A stretch of DNA of 64,000 nt from Coriobacteriaceae bacterium (GTDB taxonomy: Bacteria > Actinomycetota > Coriobacteriia > Coriobacteriales > Coriobacteriaceae). Under the pieces are notes generated by a model, which was not told the origin of the DNA, searched no databases, and saw only the letters and a list, made by a program, of their open reading frames with translations. The stretch spans positions 1-64,000 of the forward strand of contig CABJFQ010000004.1 in assembly GCA_902364975.1 (NCBI GenBank), written 5' to 3'. This document shows positions 1 through 11,602 of the stretch, piece after piece. Position numbers and translations under genes: made by a program. Position 1 is the first letter of the stretch, and every line of letters starts with the position of its first letter.

Positions 1-111
1 GGGCGGGAATCTGGGCGTACACATTTCCTACACATATTAAAACCCTGCTTACGTTTGCCAGCCGTTCTCTACCGCTCACCGAGGGCCTCTTTATAGTGAA
101 GCGTCATATGG

Positions 112-1512
112 CTAAAGCTGATAGGCTCCCTTAGCCAAGGCACAGCCGGCATCGAGCAACTCATCGCGCTCCTCCACCGAGAACCCCTCGGCGTATACGC
201 GAACCACCGGTTCGGTCCCGCTGGGGCGGATCAGCAGCCAGGTGTCATCCTCGAATGCCAAACGTAAACCATCCATATGGCTTACAGCCTGCGGCGCCTT
301 GCCGCAAATCGATTTAGGATTCATGCCAGGAAGCAGCGTTCGCAGCGATTCGGCGTCTTCGGCCTCAAGGCGCAAATCGCGACGCCCATAGCTCGTCTTA
401 CCAAAACTGGCCTCGAGCTGATCGACCAAAACGCCCAAAGGCGCGCCCGTCTTTGCCATAAGCTCACACAGAATCAGACAAGCAAGGATTCCATCACGCT
501 CAGGCATATGCGCGGCGATGCCGATACCGCCGGCCTCCTCGCCTCCCATGAGGACGCCGCCCTTCTTCATCTCTGCAGCTATATATTTGAAACCGACCGG
601 CTTAACGGCCACACGACAGCCAAGCGCCTCGGCAATGCGACGCACTAGCGTCGAGCACGAGAGATTGACGACGACACGCCCCTCCAAATTGCGGAATTGA
701 ACGAGGTCGCCCAAAACAAGCGCCATGATTTGATGCGGATGAATATATCTACCGCGTTCGTCGACCGCACCGATACGGTCGGCATCGCCGTCGGTCACCA
801 GGCCTGCGCACGCCCCGTCCTCGACAACCGCACGCTCGCAAGCGTCCACCCACGGCTCAACAGGGTCGGGGCAAATGTCCTCTTGATCGGACGACTGTCC
901 GGCATGAATCTCGTGCACCTCGACGCCTAGCTCCCGCAGCAGGTCGGCAAGATATCCCTGGGCCGCGCCGCCCATGGGGTCAACTACCACACGCAGGTGA
1001 GCGGCTCGAATGGCCTCGGCATCGACAAACGATGCCACCGCCTGCATATAGTCAGGAATAATATCCGCGGTGCGATAGCGTTCCTCGATCCCCATCGGCT
1101 CGGGGGCCATAGTCTCTTCGAGCTCTTCGATGACATCCTGATTGGCCGTCGAGCCATCTCCCATGCGCAGCTTAAGGCACAGATAACCCTGCGGATGATG
1201 GGACCCCGTCACCATGAGCGCGCCGCACGCCTCACCGTCATAAGCCGCCGCCCACGTAAGGGCAGGGGTCGGAACAGGTCGCGAAGCGAGCACGGCGTCT
1301 AGCCCGTGCGCTGCTAGCACACCCGCCGCAAGCTCAGCGAACTCGCGCGCCAGGGGCCGAGTGTCGAACCCTATATATACCGTTTTGCCCGGATTGGTCT
1401 TTTGCCACAACTCGCCGACGGCATCGGCGATACGGGCAACGTTATCGGCAGTGAAGTCCTCATCGACGCGAGCGCGCCAACCGTCAGTTCCAAAATGAAT
1501 TATCGCGCACAC
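112..1512 (-). CDS. phosphoglucomutase/phosphomannomutase family protein
   Basis: Interconverts hexose 1- and 6-phosphates in the cytoplasm, feeding glycogen and cell-envelope sugar pools (family knowledge). The 466-residue product starts with the GTDGWRA motif. It has the phosphoserine loop in the variant form TGSHHPQGY (usually TASHNP), the metal loop DGDADR, the sugar-binding GGEEAGG and the C-terminal phosphate-binding RPSGTEP. A GTG at 1512 is chosen because GAGGTG lies 7 nt upstream; the longer reading frame adds a tail that does not resemble the family. The gene stands alone. The exact substrate (glucose, mannose or glucosamine phosphate) cannot be decided from sequence. Confidence 0.9.
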   Translation of the reverse strand: MCAIIHFGTDGWRARVDEDFTADNVARIADAVGELWQKTNPGKTVYIGFDTRPLAREFAELAAGVLAAHGLDAVLASRPVPTPALTWAAAYDGEACGALMVTGSHHPQGYLCLKLRMGDGSTANQDVIEELEETMAPEPMGIEERYRTADIIPDYMQAVASFVDAEAIRAAHLRVVVDPMGGAAQGYLADLLRELGVEVHEIHAGQSSDQEDICPDPVEPWVDACERAVVEDGACAGLVTDGDADRIGAVDERGRYIHPHQIMALVLGDLVQFRNLEGRVVVNLSCSTLVRRIAEALGCRVAVKPVGFKYIAAEMKKGGVLMGGEEAGGIGIAAHMPERDGILACLILCELMAKTGAPLGVLVDQLEASFGKTSYGRRDLRLEAEDAESLRTLLPGMNPKSICGKAPQAVSHMDGLRLAFEDDTWLLIRPSGTEPVVRVYAEGFSVEERDELLDAGCALAKGAYQL

Positions 1513-1635
1513 GCGCAGACACCTCACAGTGTTTGGATCATGGTACGCATGAGGTATACCCGCGATACACGCTCGGCAACCTGCCGGCACCAGCATTCAC
1601 CATTTGGGCAAATGCTGCCGAGGACATGCAGGCAA

Positions 1636-1664
1636 TAAAAAAACCGCCCCGTATGGAGCGGTTT
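1636..1664 (-). terminator. intrinsic terminator after the homocysteine methyltransferase gene
   Basis: Read leftward, CCGCTCC-ATAC-GGGGCGG forms a short GC hairpin followed by seven T. It lies 7 bp past the stop codon at 1671 and separates this unit from the phosphohexomutase gene. Confidence 0.8.
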
Positions 1665-1670
1665 TGCCCT

Positions 1671-2564
1671 TTATATATCGAGCGCCTCGGCCATCGCTGC
1701 CGTAGTGATTGCCGTGGTTCCACAGCAACTGCCCACCATTGCGGCACCGGCATGTCTCCATTCGATGCATGCGCGCGCGAAAGCTTCGGGGTTCTCGTGC
1801 CATACGGGGCCATCCTGAGTCTGGACCGGATCGCCCACGTTGGGACGCACCGTGACGGGAGTAGTCGCCGATGCAACCATCCTGGGCACCGCCGCGTTCG
1901 CGGCCGCAAGCGAACAGCAATTAACACCAACCGAGTTTGCGCCGTGTTTTTCGGCGTACAAAACGGCTGCCTCGATGTTGAGGCCATCGCCCAACAGGTC
2001 GCCCTTATCGTCAACGACAAAACTCACCAGAACAGGCATGCCGTCGGCGGCATCTCGGGCGCCGGCAAGCATGGGCTGCAAATTACGGATAGACGTCACC
2101 GTCTCGATCAGCAGACCGTCAACACCAGCATTGAGCAAGGCGTGCGCCTGTTCGCGCGCAATGCCTCGGATCTCACGAAACTCGGCCGAGTCCTCGGCAA
2201 ACCACTCAATACCGATCGGACCCATCGAGCCCAGCAGCAGCTGAGGGTGCGCCTGGCGGGCATCGTCGACGGCCCCGCGATTGACCTCCGCCACGGACGG
2301 CGCAATCTGGTCGTGCTTGAGGGCATAGCTTGATGCCTGAAAGGTATTGGTAATGAGTACCTGCGCGCCGGCGGCGACATACAAGCGATGGATACGAGAA
2401 ACGGTCTGCGGCTCTGCCAGATTCCAAAACGCCGGTGGAATATCGGCGGCGTCGTACTCACTCAACAGAACACTGCCCATGGGGCCCTGCGCCAACAAGG
2501 TCTCGCTCGACAAGCGGCGCGTAAGTTCCTCGGCACCAAAGCGATTGTAATAACTCGTATCCAT
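1671..2564 (-). CDS. homocysteine S-methyltransferase family protein
   Basis: Transfers a methyl group from a donor such as S-methylmethionine or S-adenosylmethionine to homocysteine, giving methionine (family knowledge). The 297-residue TIM-barrel protein carries the zinc-thiolate ligands GVNC and GSCCGTT in the usual places and has a normal length for the MmuM type. It lies 10 bp downstream of the DtxR-like regulator gene and is probably cotranscribed with it. This pairing of a methyl transferase with a metalloregulator-like protein has no obvious explanation. The methyl donor is not determined. Confidence 0.88.
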   Translation of the reverse strand: MDTSYYNRFGAEELTRRLSSETLLAQGPMGSVLLSEYDAADIPPAFWNLAEPQTVSRIHRLYVAAGAQVLITNTFQASSYALKHDQIAPSVAEVNRGAVDDARQAHPQLLLGSMGPIGIEWFAEDSAEFREIRGIAREQAHALLNAGVDGLLIETVTSIRNLQPMLAGARDAADGMPVLVSFVVDDKGDLLGDGLNIEAAVLYAEKHGANSVGVNCCSLAAANAAVPRMVASATTPVTVRPNVGDPVQTQDGPVWHENPEAFARACIEWRHAGAAMVGSCCGTTAITTAAMAEALDI

Positions 2565-2574
2565 ATATATCCCG

Positions 2575-2997
2575 CTATTCCTCGACGCTGATTCCCTGCT
2601 TTTCGAGATAGGCGAGCCAGCGGTTCATCGTGTCCTCGGATAGCGCATGCTCCATCATGCAGGCCTCGGAATCGGCTCGCTCAAATTCGACACCGAGCTC
2701 CTGAACCAAAAACGTGCGGACGAGGCGATGACGGTACCAGATAGCCGTGCCAACCTCGCGGCCGCGATCGGTCAGGACTACCTTGCCGTAGTGCGATTGC
2801 TCGACAAGCTCGGATGCCTTGAGCGCCGAAACCGCTTTATTGACCGATGCCTTGGAGACGCCAAGGCGCTGCGCGATGTCGACCGATCGCACGCCGTTGG
2901 TTTCCCCCTCTTCGCTTTCAATGCGAACCATGCACTCCAAGTAGTCTTCGTTCGCCACCGTCAGATGTAGTTCGCGCGAGCTATTTGTCGTATCCAT
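2575..2997 (-). CDS. DtxR/MntR-like metal-dependent transcriptional regulator
   Basis: A 140-residue winged-helix repressor. The N-terminal helix-turn-helix (about residues 30-60, with DIAQRLGVSKASVNKAV) is followed by a dimerization and metal-site segment (residues 70-135) with the family's ERADSEACMMEHALSEDT pattern. There is no C-terminal SH3 domain, so it is closer to MntR than to DtxR in size. The start at 2997 is chosen over one seven codons upstream because AAGGGACGG precedes this ATG. It is divergent from pepT, and the spacer holds a perfect 20-bp palindrome that may be its operator. Metal identity (Mn or Fe) is not known. Confidence 0.85.
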   Translation of the reverse strand: MDTTNSSRELHLTVANEDYLECMVRIESEEGETNGVRSVDIAQRLGVSKASVNKAVSALKASELVEQSHYGKVVLTDRGREVGTAIWYRHRLVRTFLVQELGVEFERADSEACMMEHALSEDTMNRWLAYLEKQGISVEE

Positions 2998-3050
2998 GAT
3001 CTTCCGTCCCTTCTGCATTCAATGGCTGATTCTACCCCATCCAAGCGTCG

Positions 3051-3070
3051 CGGTATGCCGTGGCATACCG
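3051..3070. promoter_or_regulatory. perfect 20-bp palindrome, candidate operator
   Basis: CGGTATGCCGTGGCATACCG is a perfect inverted repeat. It lies 54 bp upstream of the DtxR-like gene and 47 bp upstream of pepT, the position expected for a shared autoregulatory operator. It does not match the textbook DtxR or MntR boxes, so the regulator assignment is inference. Confidence 0.5.
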
Positions 3071-3117
3071 TGCTAGAGTTCTTGTTGCACACGACGACCA
3101 AGATTGGAGCGGTCTTT

Positions 3118-4365
3118 ATGGAAAACACCACCACGAACCCCGATGTCCTCGAGCGCTTTTTGCGCTACGTCCAGATCAACACGCAGTCCGAGGATGAAAA
3201 CTGCGACCAGGTACCCTCGAGCGTCGTTCAGTTTGACCTTGCCAACGTGCTGGCTGAAGAGCTGCGCGAGCTTGGTGCGGAAGATGCCCACGTGACCGAG
3301 CATGCCTATGTCTGCGCGCATATCCCCGCAAGTGCGGGCGCTGAGGACAAGCCCGCCCTTGGCCTGATCGCCCATCTCGACACCACCGAAGTTGCACCGG
3401 GCGCCGGCGTGAAGCCGCACATCGTACACTACGAAGGCGGCGACCTGGTCTGCGGCACGGTTGACGGTAAGCCCGTTGCCATGAGTACCGCCAAGCTTCC
3501 CGCCCTGAACGACCTCGCGGGTGAGGACCTGGTCTGCAGCGATGGCACCACGCTGCTGGGCGCGGACGACAAGGCAGGCGTCGCCGAGATCATGTCGCTT
3601 GTCGCGCGTATCGCTCAGGACCCCTCTCTGCCCCATCCCGCACTCGGCATTTGCTTCTGCCCTGACGAGGAGATCGGTCACGGAGCCGAGCTGTTGGATA
3701 TCGATACCTTTGGCTGCAAGTACGCCTACACGGTCGACGGCGGCCCCATCGGCGAGCTGGAGTGGGAGTGCTTTAACGCCGCCGAGGCGACCATCCGCTT
3801 TGAGGGCCAGTCCATCCACCCGGGCGACGCCAAGGGCCGTATGGTCAACGCAGGCAATCTGTTCTGCGACTTCAACGCGTTGCTCCCCTACGTGCAGCGC
3901 CCGGAGTATACGGAAGGCTACGAGGGCTTTTATCACCTTGAGGGTGTATCTGCAACCGTCGACCACGCCACGGCGCGCTACATCGTCCGCGACCATGACG
4001 CCGCCATGTTCCAGCAGAAACTCGACCTTATTGATGCCGCCGCCTCGATGCTCAACCAGCGTCTGGGTGAGGAGCGCGTGACGGTCGAGATTAAGCAGCA
4101 ATATCGAAATATGGCCGAGATCGTTTGTGACTTTCCCGAGCTTATTGATGTTGCCAAGGAAGCCTACCTTGCCTGCGGCGTTGAGCCCCAAGTGCTGCCG
4201 ATTCGCGGCGGCACCGACGGCGCGCAGCTGTCGTTCCGCGGTCTGCCCTGCCCCAACCTTTCCACCGGCGGCTATTGCTACCACGGCGTCAACGAGTTTG
4301 TCCCGGTCAGTTCGCTCGTCAAGATGACCGACGTCCTGCAGGAGCTCGTCGCCCGTTTCGCATAA
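3118..4365 (+). CDS. pepT: peptidase T (tripeptide aminopeptidase)
   Basis: Cytoplasmic di-zinc M20B aminopeptidase that releases the N-terminal residue of tripeptides. The 415-residue product shows the metal ligands in order: AHLDTTE, GADDKAG, CPDEEIGHG (catalytic and metal Glu pair), DGGPIGELE and the C-terminal GYCYHGVNEF. The start at 3118 follows GGAG by about 8 nt; the upstream in-frame ATGs lie across the promoter palindrome and are not used. Monocistronic, ending in an intrinsic terminator. Confidence 0.93.
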   Translation: MENTTTNPDVLERFLRYVQINTQSEDENCDQVPSSVVQFDLANVLAEELRELGAEDAHVTEHAYVCAHIPASAGAEDKPALGLIAHLDTTEVAPGAGVKPHIVHYEGGDLVCGTVDGKPVAMSTAKLPALNDLAGEDLVCSDGTTLLGADDKAGVAEIMSLVARIAQDPSLPHPALGICFCPDEEIGHGAELLDIDTFGCKYAYTVDGGPIGELEWECFNAAEATIRFEGQSIHPGDAKGRMVNAGNLFCDFNALLPYVQRPEYTEGYEGFYHLEGVSATVDHATARYIVRDHDAAMFQQKLDLIDAAASMLNQRLGEERVTVEIKQQYRNMAEIVCDFPELIDVAKEAYLACGVEPQVLPIRGGTDGAQLSFRGLPCPNLSTGGYCYHGVNEFVPVSSLVKMTDVLQELVARFA

Positions 4366-4394
4366 GCCTGGCTGCATAAGCCCAAAAGACGAAT

Positions 4395-4429
4395 CGCCCC
4401 GTCCTCTACAGAGAACGGGGCGGTTTTTG
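4395..4429 (+). terminator. intrinsic terminator after pepT
   Basis: CGCCCCGT and ACGGGGCG form an 8-bp stem followed by GGTTTTTG, 30 bp after the pepT stop. Confidence 0.8.
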
Positions 4430-4467
4430 ATACAAGGGGAGTAGTCAACATCGCAGGTTGAGCCAAC

Positions 4468-4616
4468 GTCAGCGAGCGACGTCCAAGGCGAACAAGTTGG
4501 CATGAAAAAGGCAGGGCATTGACCTTCTGGTCATGCCCTGCCTTTTGAATGACAAATTGTCGCCTTGGGCGGCGCGCAGCGTCGAGTCGTTACGGCGTTT
4601 GGTAAAACGCCGTAAC
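4468..4616 (-). repeat. structured 3'-end repeat, copy 1 (full length)
   Basis: A 149-bp element that abuts the stop codon of the LCP gene. Read leftward it has hairpin A (4589-4616, TTACGGCGTTT stem), a linker containing CGACGCTGC, then a long compound hairpin B. The outer stem of B pairs 4483-4491 with 4560-4568. Its inner stem (about 4505-4546) is a strong terminator-like hairpin with A- and T-tracts on both sides. Three more copies occur in the window, with compensatory base changes. It probably acts as a transcription terminator or mRNA 3'-end stabilizer. Confidence 0.75.
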
Positions 4617-5855
4617 TTAGTAGTTGGCTTCGTAGCCGTTGCCGTCGCCCGTGGGCTCTTCATAGTAATCGGAACTGTCGCTCGAATCGCTTGAGTCATC
4701 AGAATCGTCAGAGCTGACCGATGAGGTTGCGGTACCGTTTGCGTAGTCGTCAGACGTGTTGTTGCTGAGGTCACCGATCGTAGAGCTGGAACCGTCGGAA
4801 AGACCCATGGTGTTGGGACCCTTGGGATCCTTGCCGGCATCGACGCGCTCCATCATTTCCTTGAGCTCGTCCTCGTAGACAAAGACGTAGCTCACACCGT
4901 CGATCATGGTGCTGTCGTCGGCGTACGAGGGCAGGTTGGCCGAGTAGATACCGTCGACATCCATACCGCGCATGGCGTTGACCGTAGCCACGATATCCTG
5001 AACGCTCATATCGGTTACAAGCATATCGGACAGCGAATTAACCAGGCCAAAGATCTTCGTGGCATCGAAGTTATTGAGAATCTGGTTGGCAAGGGCGCCA
5101 AGCACCTGACGCTGGTGGCGCATGCGCGTGTAATCGCCGTCGGCATAGGTGTAGCGGCAGCGGGCATAGGTAAGGGCGGTGGCACCGTCCATATGCTGCT
5201 GGCCAGCGGTAATCTTAATATCCAGGTGCTCGGGGTCGTCAACATCATCGGTTGCGTTAATGTCGATACCGCCAACCGAATCAATCAGCGCCTGCATACC
5301 GTCGAAGCTGACCTCGGCATAGTGGGAAATCTGAACACCGCACAGCTCGTTGACCGCCTCGACCATGGCCTCGGCGCCGCCAACGGTATGGCAGGCGTTG
5401 ATCTTCATGGTCTCGCCCTTGTACTCGACCTTGGTGTCGCGCGGAACGGAAATGAGCGTCGCCTGCTTTTGCGTGGGGTCGATGCGTGCCAGGATAATCG
5501 AGTCGGCACGATACGTATCCTCGCCCGGACGGCCGTCGGTGCCAAGAAGCAGCACGTAGAACGGATCCTTTGCCTCATCGGTGTCAACCAGAACCCGACG
5601 CAGATTGTCAGTAATGACATTAGAATCGCCGAGCTTGCCCATAATGGTGGCAAACCACAGGCCGGCAGCGGTAGTGGCACTCAGCAGCACGCCAAGCACG
5701 ACAATGAGCGCGACGTGACGAATCGTGTGGCTACGGCGGCGTTGACGAGCGCGCTCGGAATAGCGAGCCACGTTATCGCGACTGTAGATCTTGGCCTGCG
5801 CACCAGTTGAGGGTCTTCGGGTGGTGGTATCCGCGAGGGGCTTTTTATTAAACAT
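4617..5855 (-). CDS. LytR-CpsA-Psr (LCP) family cell-wall polymer transferase
   Basis: Membrane-anchored enzyme that transfers undecaprenyl-linked glycopolymers to peptidoglycan (family knowledge). The 412-residue protein has a basic cytoplasmic N-terminus, one membrane helix around residues 45-70, and an extracellular LCP domain with LLLGTDGRPGED, RADSIILARID, the pyrophosphate-binding SVPRDTKV and YARCRYTYADGDYTRMRHQ. It ends in a Ser/Asp-rich low-complexity tail (about residues 365-405). The ATG at 5855 is preferred to a TTG two codons upstream. It starts 12 bp after murA, so the two form a cell-wall operon. Structured-repeat copy 1 begins right at its stop codon. Confidence 0.9.
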   Translation of the reverse strand: MFNKKPLADTTTRRPSTGAQAKIYSRDNVARYSERARQRRRSHTIRHVALIVVLGVLLSATTAAGLWFATIMGKLGDSNVITDNLRRVLVDTDEAKDPFYVLLLGTDGRPGEDTYRADSIILARIDPTQKQATLISVPRDTKVEYKGETMKINACHTVGGAEAMVEAVNELCGVQISHYAEVSFDGMQALIDSVGGIDINATDDVDDPEHLDIKITAGQQHMDGATALTYARCRYTYADGDYTRMRHQRQVLGALANQILNNFDATKIFGLVNSLSDMLVTDMSVQDIVATVNAMRGMDVDGIYSANLPSYADDSTMIDGVSYVFVYEDELKEMMERVDAGKDPKGPNTMGLSDGSSSTIGDLSNNTSDDYANGTATSSVSSDDSDDSSDSSDSSDYYEEPTGDGNGYEANY

Positions 5856-5867
5856 AGGCAACCTGTA

Positions 5868-7151
5868 TTAGTAGATGACGGGATCGGGGACGGTAGCATG
5901 CTCGACATGCGCGCCGAGCGCCTGCAGCTTTTCGACAAACTGCTCGTAGCCGCGCTTGATGTGATGGATAGCCGAAACCTCGGTCGTCCCGTCGGCGATC
6001 AAGCCCGCTACGACGAGGGCCGCTCCGCCGCGCAAATCGGGCGAGGTAACCTGTGCACCCGAGAAGCCCTTGACGCCATGAATCATGGCATGATGGCTCT
6101 CGATACGAATGTCGGCACCCATGCGCACCAGCTCAGAGGCAAACATAAAGCGATTCTCGAAGATGTTCTCGGTAATAACGGAACTGCCGTCGGCAAGGGC
6201 GGAGAGCACCATAATCTGCGCCTGCATGTCGGTCGGGAAACCGGGGAACGGAAGCGTCTGGATGTCGACCGGCTTGATACGCTCGGCACGGTTCACATGG
6301 ACGCCATCCTCGACGCGCTCGCAGTCGATACCCATGAGCTCCATCTTCTTGAGCACCATGCCCAAATGAATGGGGCAAAAGCCCGTGACATCGACACCGC
6401 GATCGTCCGCCATCAACGCACCGGCGACGATAAAGGTACCGGCCTCGATGCGGTCGCCCACCACGCGATGGATAACGGGATGGAGCTCTTCCACGCCTTC
6501 GATAGTCACGACGGGCGTACCGGCGCCAACAATCTTGGCGCCCATCTCGTTGAGCATGTTGGCGAGATCGACGATCTCGGGCTCGCGGGCGGCATTGTCG
6601 ATAACCGTGGTGCCCTGTGCGCGCACAGAGGCCATGATGAGATTCTCGGTCGCACCGACGCTGGCGAACTCGAGCGTGACGGTGGTACCGCGCAGACCTT
6701 GGGGCGCATTAGCGTTGATGTAACCGTGGGCGGTATCGAACTCAACGCCCAGGGCCTCAAGACCAAGAATGTGCATATCGATCTTACGAGCACCCAGGTT
6801 GCAGCCGCCCGGCATGGCAATTTTGGCGCGATGGAAGCGGCCCAGCAGGGGCCCCATGACGGCGGTGGAAGCGCGCATCTTGGCAACGAGCTCGTAGGGG
6901 GCCTCCCATGAATCGACCTGAGAGGTATCAATCTCGAGCGTGTGCTCGTCGAGAACATCGATCGTAGCGCCCATGCCCTTGAGCACCTTGCCCATCACGT
7001 GGACATCGGAAATATCGGGCACGTTCTGCAGCGTCGTCTTGCCCGGCGCCAGAAGCGTTGCCGCCATGAGTTTGAGCGCGGAGTTCTTGGCGCCCGAGAC
7101 GGGCACGGAGCCTCCGATGGCGTGGCCACCCTCAACGCGGATAATATCCAA
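5868..7151 (-). CDS. murA: UDP-N-acetylglucosamine 1-carboxyvinyltransferase
   Basis: First committed step of peptidoglycan synthesis: adds enolpyruvate from PEP to UDP-GlcNAc in the cytoplasm. The 427-residue EPSP-synthase-fold protein has the SGAKNSALK loop (Lys22-Asn23) and the active-site Cys117 in PGGCNLGARKID, so it should be fosfomycin sensitive by that criterion. The start is a TTG (7151) with AAAGGG upstream. It lies after the ATP synthase operon behind a terminator hairpin, and the LCP gene follows 12 bp downstream. Confidence 0.95.
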   Translation of the reverse strand: MDIIRVEGGHAIGGSVPVSGAKNSALKLMAATLLAPGKTTLQNVPDISDVHVMGKVLKGMGATIDVLDEHTLEIDTSQVDSWEAPYELVAKMRASTAVMGPLLGRFHRAKIAMPGGCNLGARKIDMHILGLEALGVEFDTAHGYINANAPQGLRGTTVTLEFASVGATENLIMASVRAQGTTVIDNAAREPEIVDLANMLNEMGAKIVGAGTPVVTIEGVEELHPVIHRVVGDRIEAGTFIVAGALMADDRGVDVTGFCPIHLGMVLKKMELMGIDCERVEDGVHVNRAERIKPVDIQTLPFPGFPTDMQAQIMVLSALADGSSVITENIFENRFMFASELVRMGADIRIESHHAMIHGVKGFSGAQVTSPDLRGGAALVVAGLIADGTTEVSAIHHIKRGYEQFVEKLQALGAHVEHATVPDPVIY

Positions 7152-7163
7152 GGTCTACCCTTT

Positions 7164-7203
7164 CAAAAAGCATGCCCGGGGTGGCTGGGCCATCCCGGGC
7201 ATG
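7164..7203 (-). terminator. terminator between atpC and murA
   Basis: CATGCCCGGG and CCCGGGCATG form a 10-bp stem around a 13-nt loop. Read leftward it is followed by CTTTTTG, so it can end the atp operon message just before the murA ribosome binding site. Confidence 0.75.
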
Positions 7204-7239
7204 ATGTGTTCGCAAATGGTCGAACGCTAAATCGTTTGA

Positions 7240-7632
7240 CTATTGGGCAAGCTTGAGCTTACACCATGCGATTTCATTATAGAGGTAGGCGCGGCGTGCA
7301 TCATCCTCCGACAAATTACCCAGCTTCTCTTCAAAACCTTGAATATCAGCTTTAAGCTTGTCGGCATCGACGGTCGCCAAATCGCAAGCGCGCTCGGCGA
7401 GAACGGTCACGACATCGTCCGCAACCTGGGCATAGCCGCCGGCCACGGCAAACGTGTGGTCGACAGTGCCCATGGCCTTATCGGAAACGCGAACGTAACC
7501 GCGGTCGATCGTGCAAATCTCGCTGGAGTGAGCAGGCAGGACGCCAAACTCGCCATCCGTGGACGGAATCGACACAAACGCAGCGTCGCCCTCATAGGCG
7601 CAGCTCACGGGGCACACGATGCGGATACGCAT
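7240..7632 (-). CDS. atpC: ATP synthase F1 subunit epsilon
   Basis: Central-stalk regulatory subunit of the F1 sector. The 130-residue product has the N-terminal beta-sandwich (TDGEFGVLPAHS motif near residue 25) and a C-terminal helical hairpin (about residues 85-130). It is the last gene of the operon, 3 bp after atpD, and is followed by a terminator hairpin. Confidence 0.95.
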   Translation of the reverse strand: MRIRIVCPVSCAYEGDAAFVSIPSTDGEFGVLPAHSSEICTIDRGYVRVSDKAMGTVDHTFAVAGGYAQVADDVVTVLAERACDLATVDADKLKADIQGFEEKLGNLSEDDARRAYLYNEIAWCKLKLAQ

Positions 7633-7635
7633 AAC

Positions 7636-9998
<2,363 letters not shown>

Positions 9999-10003
9999 GG
10001 GGC

Positions 10004-11602
10004 TTAGTTCTCCTCTGATCCAGAAACATCCGAATGGTGCTTGGCCATGAACTGCTGCTTGAAGTCGCCGATGACGCGCAAGAGCTCAGCCTTGGTGTCA
10101 TCATCGATCTTCTTGACGCGAACCTTGTCGAGCAGCGAACCAAAGCCATTGTCCATGTACTCGATGAGCTCGGCACGGAAGGGCAGCACGTCGGCGATCT
10201 CCAGGTCATCCAGGAAGCCCTCGTTGCCAGCGAACAGCGTAACGATCTGCTCGCCAACCTCAAACGGCTTGTAACGCGGCTGCTTCAGGAGCTCGGTCAT
10301 GCGAGCACCATGGGTCAGCTGCTTCTGAGTAGCCTCGTCGAGGTCGGAGCCGAACTGCGTAAAGCCAGCGAGCTCCTGGTACGAAGCGAGGTCCAGGCGA
10401 AGGTTGCCGGCAACCTGCTTCATAGCCTTGGTCTGCGCATCGCCACCGACGCGGGACACGGAGATGCCCACGTCGACTGCCGGGCGCTGACCCTGGAAGA
10501 AGAGCTCGGACTGCAGGTAGATCTGACCATCGGTAATGGAAATGACGTTGGTCGGAATGTAGGCCGAGACGTCGCCGTCCTGGGTCTCGATGATCGGCAG
10601 TGCCGTCATGGAGCCGTAACCGTTCTTCTTGGACATCTTGACGGCACGCTCGAGCAGACGAGAGTGCAGGTAGAAGATGTCGCCAGGATAGGCCTCGCGT
10701 CCGGGCGGACGATGCAGCGTCAGCGACATCTGACGGTAGGCCACAGCCTGCTTGGACAGGTCGTCGTAGATGACGAGCACGTGGCCGCCGGGGTTGGTCT
10801 CGCTGGCGGGCTTGCCGTCCTCGCCGTTGTACATGAAGAACTCGCCGATAGCGGCACCGGCCATAGGCGCGATGTACTGCATAGGGGCGGAATCGGCAGC
10901 GGTGGCCGAAACGATGATGGTGTAGTCGAGCGCACCGTGCTGAGCGAGGGTCTCGCGGATGTTGGCAACCGTGGAGGCCTTCTGGCCGATGGCGACATAG
11001 ATGCAGACCATGCCCTTGCCGCGCTGGTTGAGGATAGCGTCGATGGCGATGGCGGTCTTACCGGTCTTACGGTCGCCGATGATGAGCTCACGCTGACCGC
11101 GGCCAATAGGCACCATGGAGTCGATAGCGAGCAGACCGGTCTGAACCGGCTCGCACACCGGGGTACGATCGATGACGCCGGGAGCCTTGAACTCGATGGG
11201 GCGACGGTGCGTGGCGACGATGTCGCCCAGGCCGTCGATGGGCTGGCCGAGCGGATTGACGACGCGGCCGAGCATGGCACGGCTCACGGGGATATCCATA
11301 ATGCGGCCAGTGGTGCGGCACTCGTCGCCTTCCTTGATGGAGTCGACGGCACCGAACAGAACGGCGCCGACCTCGTCACGGTCAAGGTTCTGGGCAAGGC
11401 CGAAGACGGTCTCACCGGTATCGGAGCTCTTGAACTCCAGAAGCTCGCCTGCCATGGCGCTCTTGAGGCCGGAGACGCGCGCGATGCCGTCGCCTACCTC
11501 GTCGACCGTTGAAACCTCATGCGTATCGACCGTCGCGGAGAGGCTCGTGAGCTGCTCCTGCAGTTTCTTGGCGATATCCTGGGCATTGAGGGTTTCGGAC
11601 AT
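10004..11602 (-). CDS. atpA: ATP synthase F1 subunit alpha
   Basis: Non-catalytic nucleotide-binding subunit. The 532-residue product has the Walker A variant [13 protein letters not shown] and the alpha signature [20 protein letters not shown]. It overlaps the atpH stop by one base. The acidic C-terminal tail is slightly longer than average. Confidence 0.98.
   Translation of the reverse strand: MSETLNAQDIAKKLQEQLTSLSATVDTHEVSTVDEVGDGIARVSGLKSAMAGELLEFKSSDTGETVFGLAQNLDRDEVGAVLFGAVDSIKEGDECRTTGRIMDIPVSRAMLGRVVNPLGQPIDGLGDIVATHRRPIEFKAPGVIDRTPVCEPVQTGLLAIDSMVPIGRGQRELIIGDRKTGKTAIAIDAILNQRGKGMVCIYVAIGQKASTVANIRETLAQHGALDYTIIVSATAADSAPMQYIAPMAGAAIGEFFMYNGEDGKPASETNPGGHVLVIYDDLSKQAVAYRQMSLTLHRPPGREAYPGDIFYLHSRLLERAVKMSKKNGYGSMTALPIIETQDGDVSAYIPTNVISITDGQIYLQSELFFQGQRPAVDVGISVSRVGGDAQTKAMKQVAGNLRLDLASYQELAGFTQFGSDLDEATQKQLTHGARMTELLKQPRYKPFEVGEQIVTLFAGNEGFLDDLEIADVLPFRAELIEYMDNGFGSLLDKVRVKKIDDDTKAELLRVIGDFKQQFMAKHHSDVSGSEEN

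Noticed and set aside
3073..4503. Long leftward open frame of 476 codons opposite pepT
   Set aside because: It is a high-GC shadow of pepT: no ribosome binding site, no family resemblance, and the sense strand has intact peptidase motifs.
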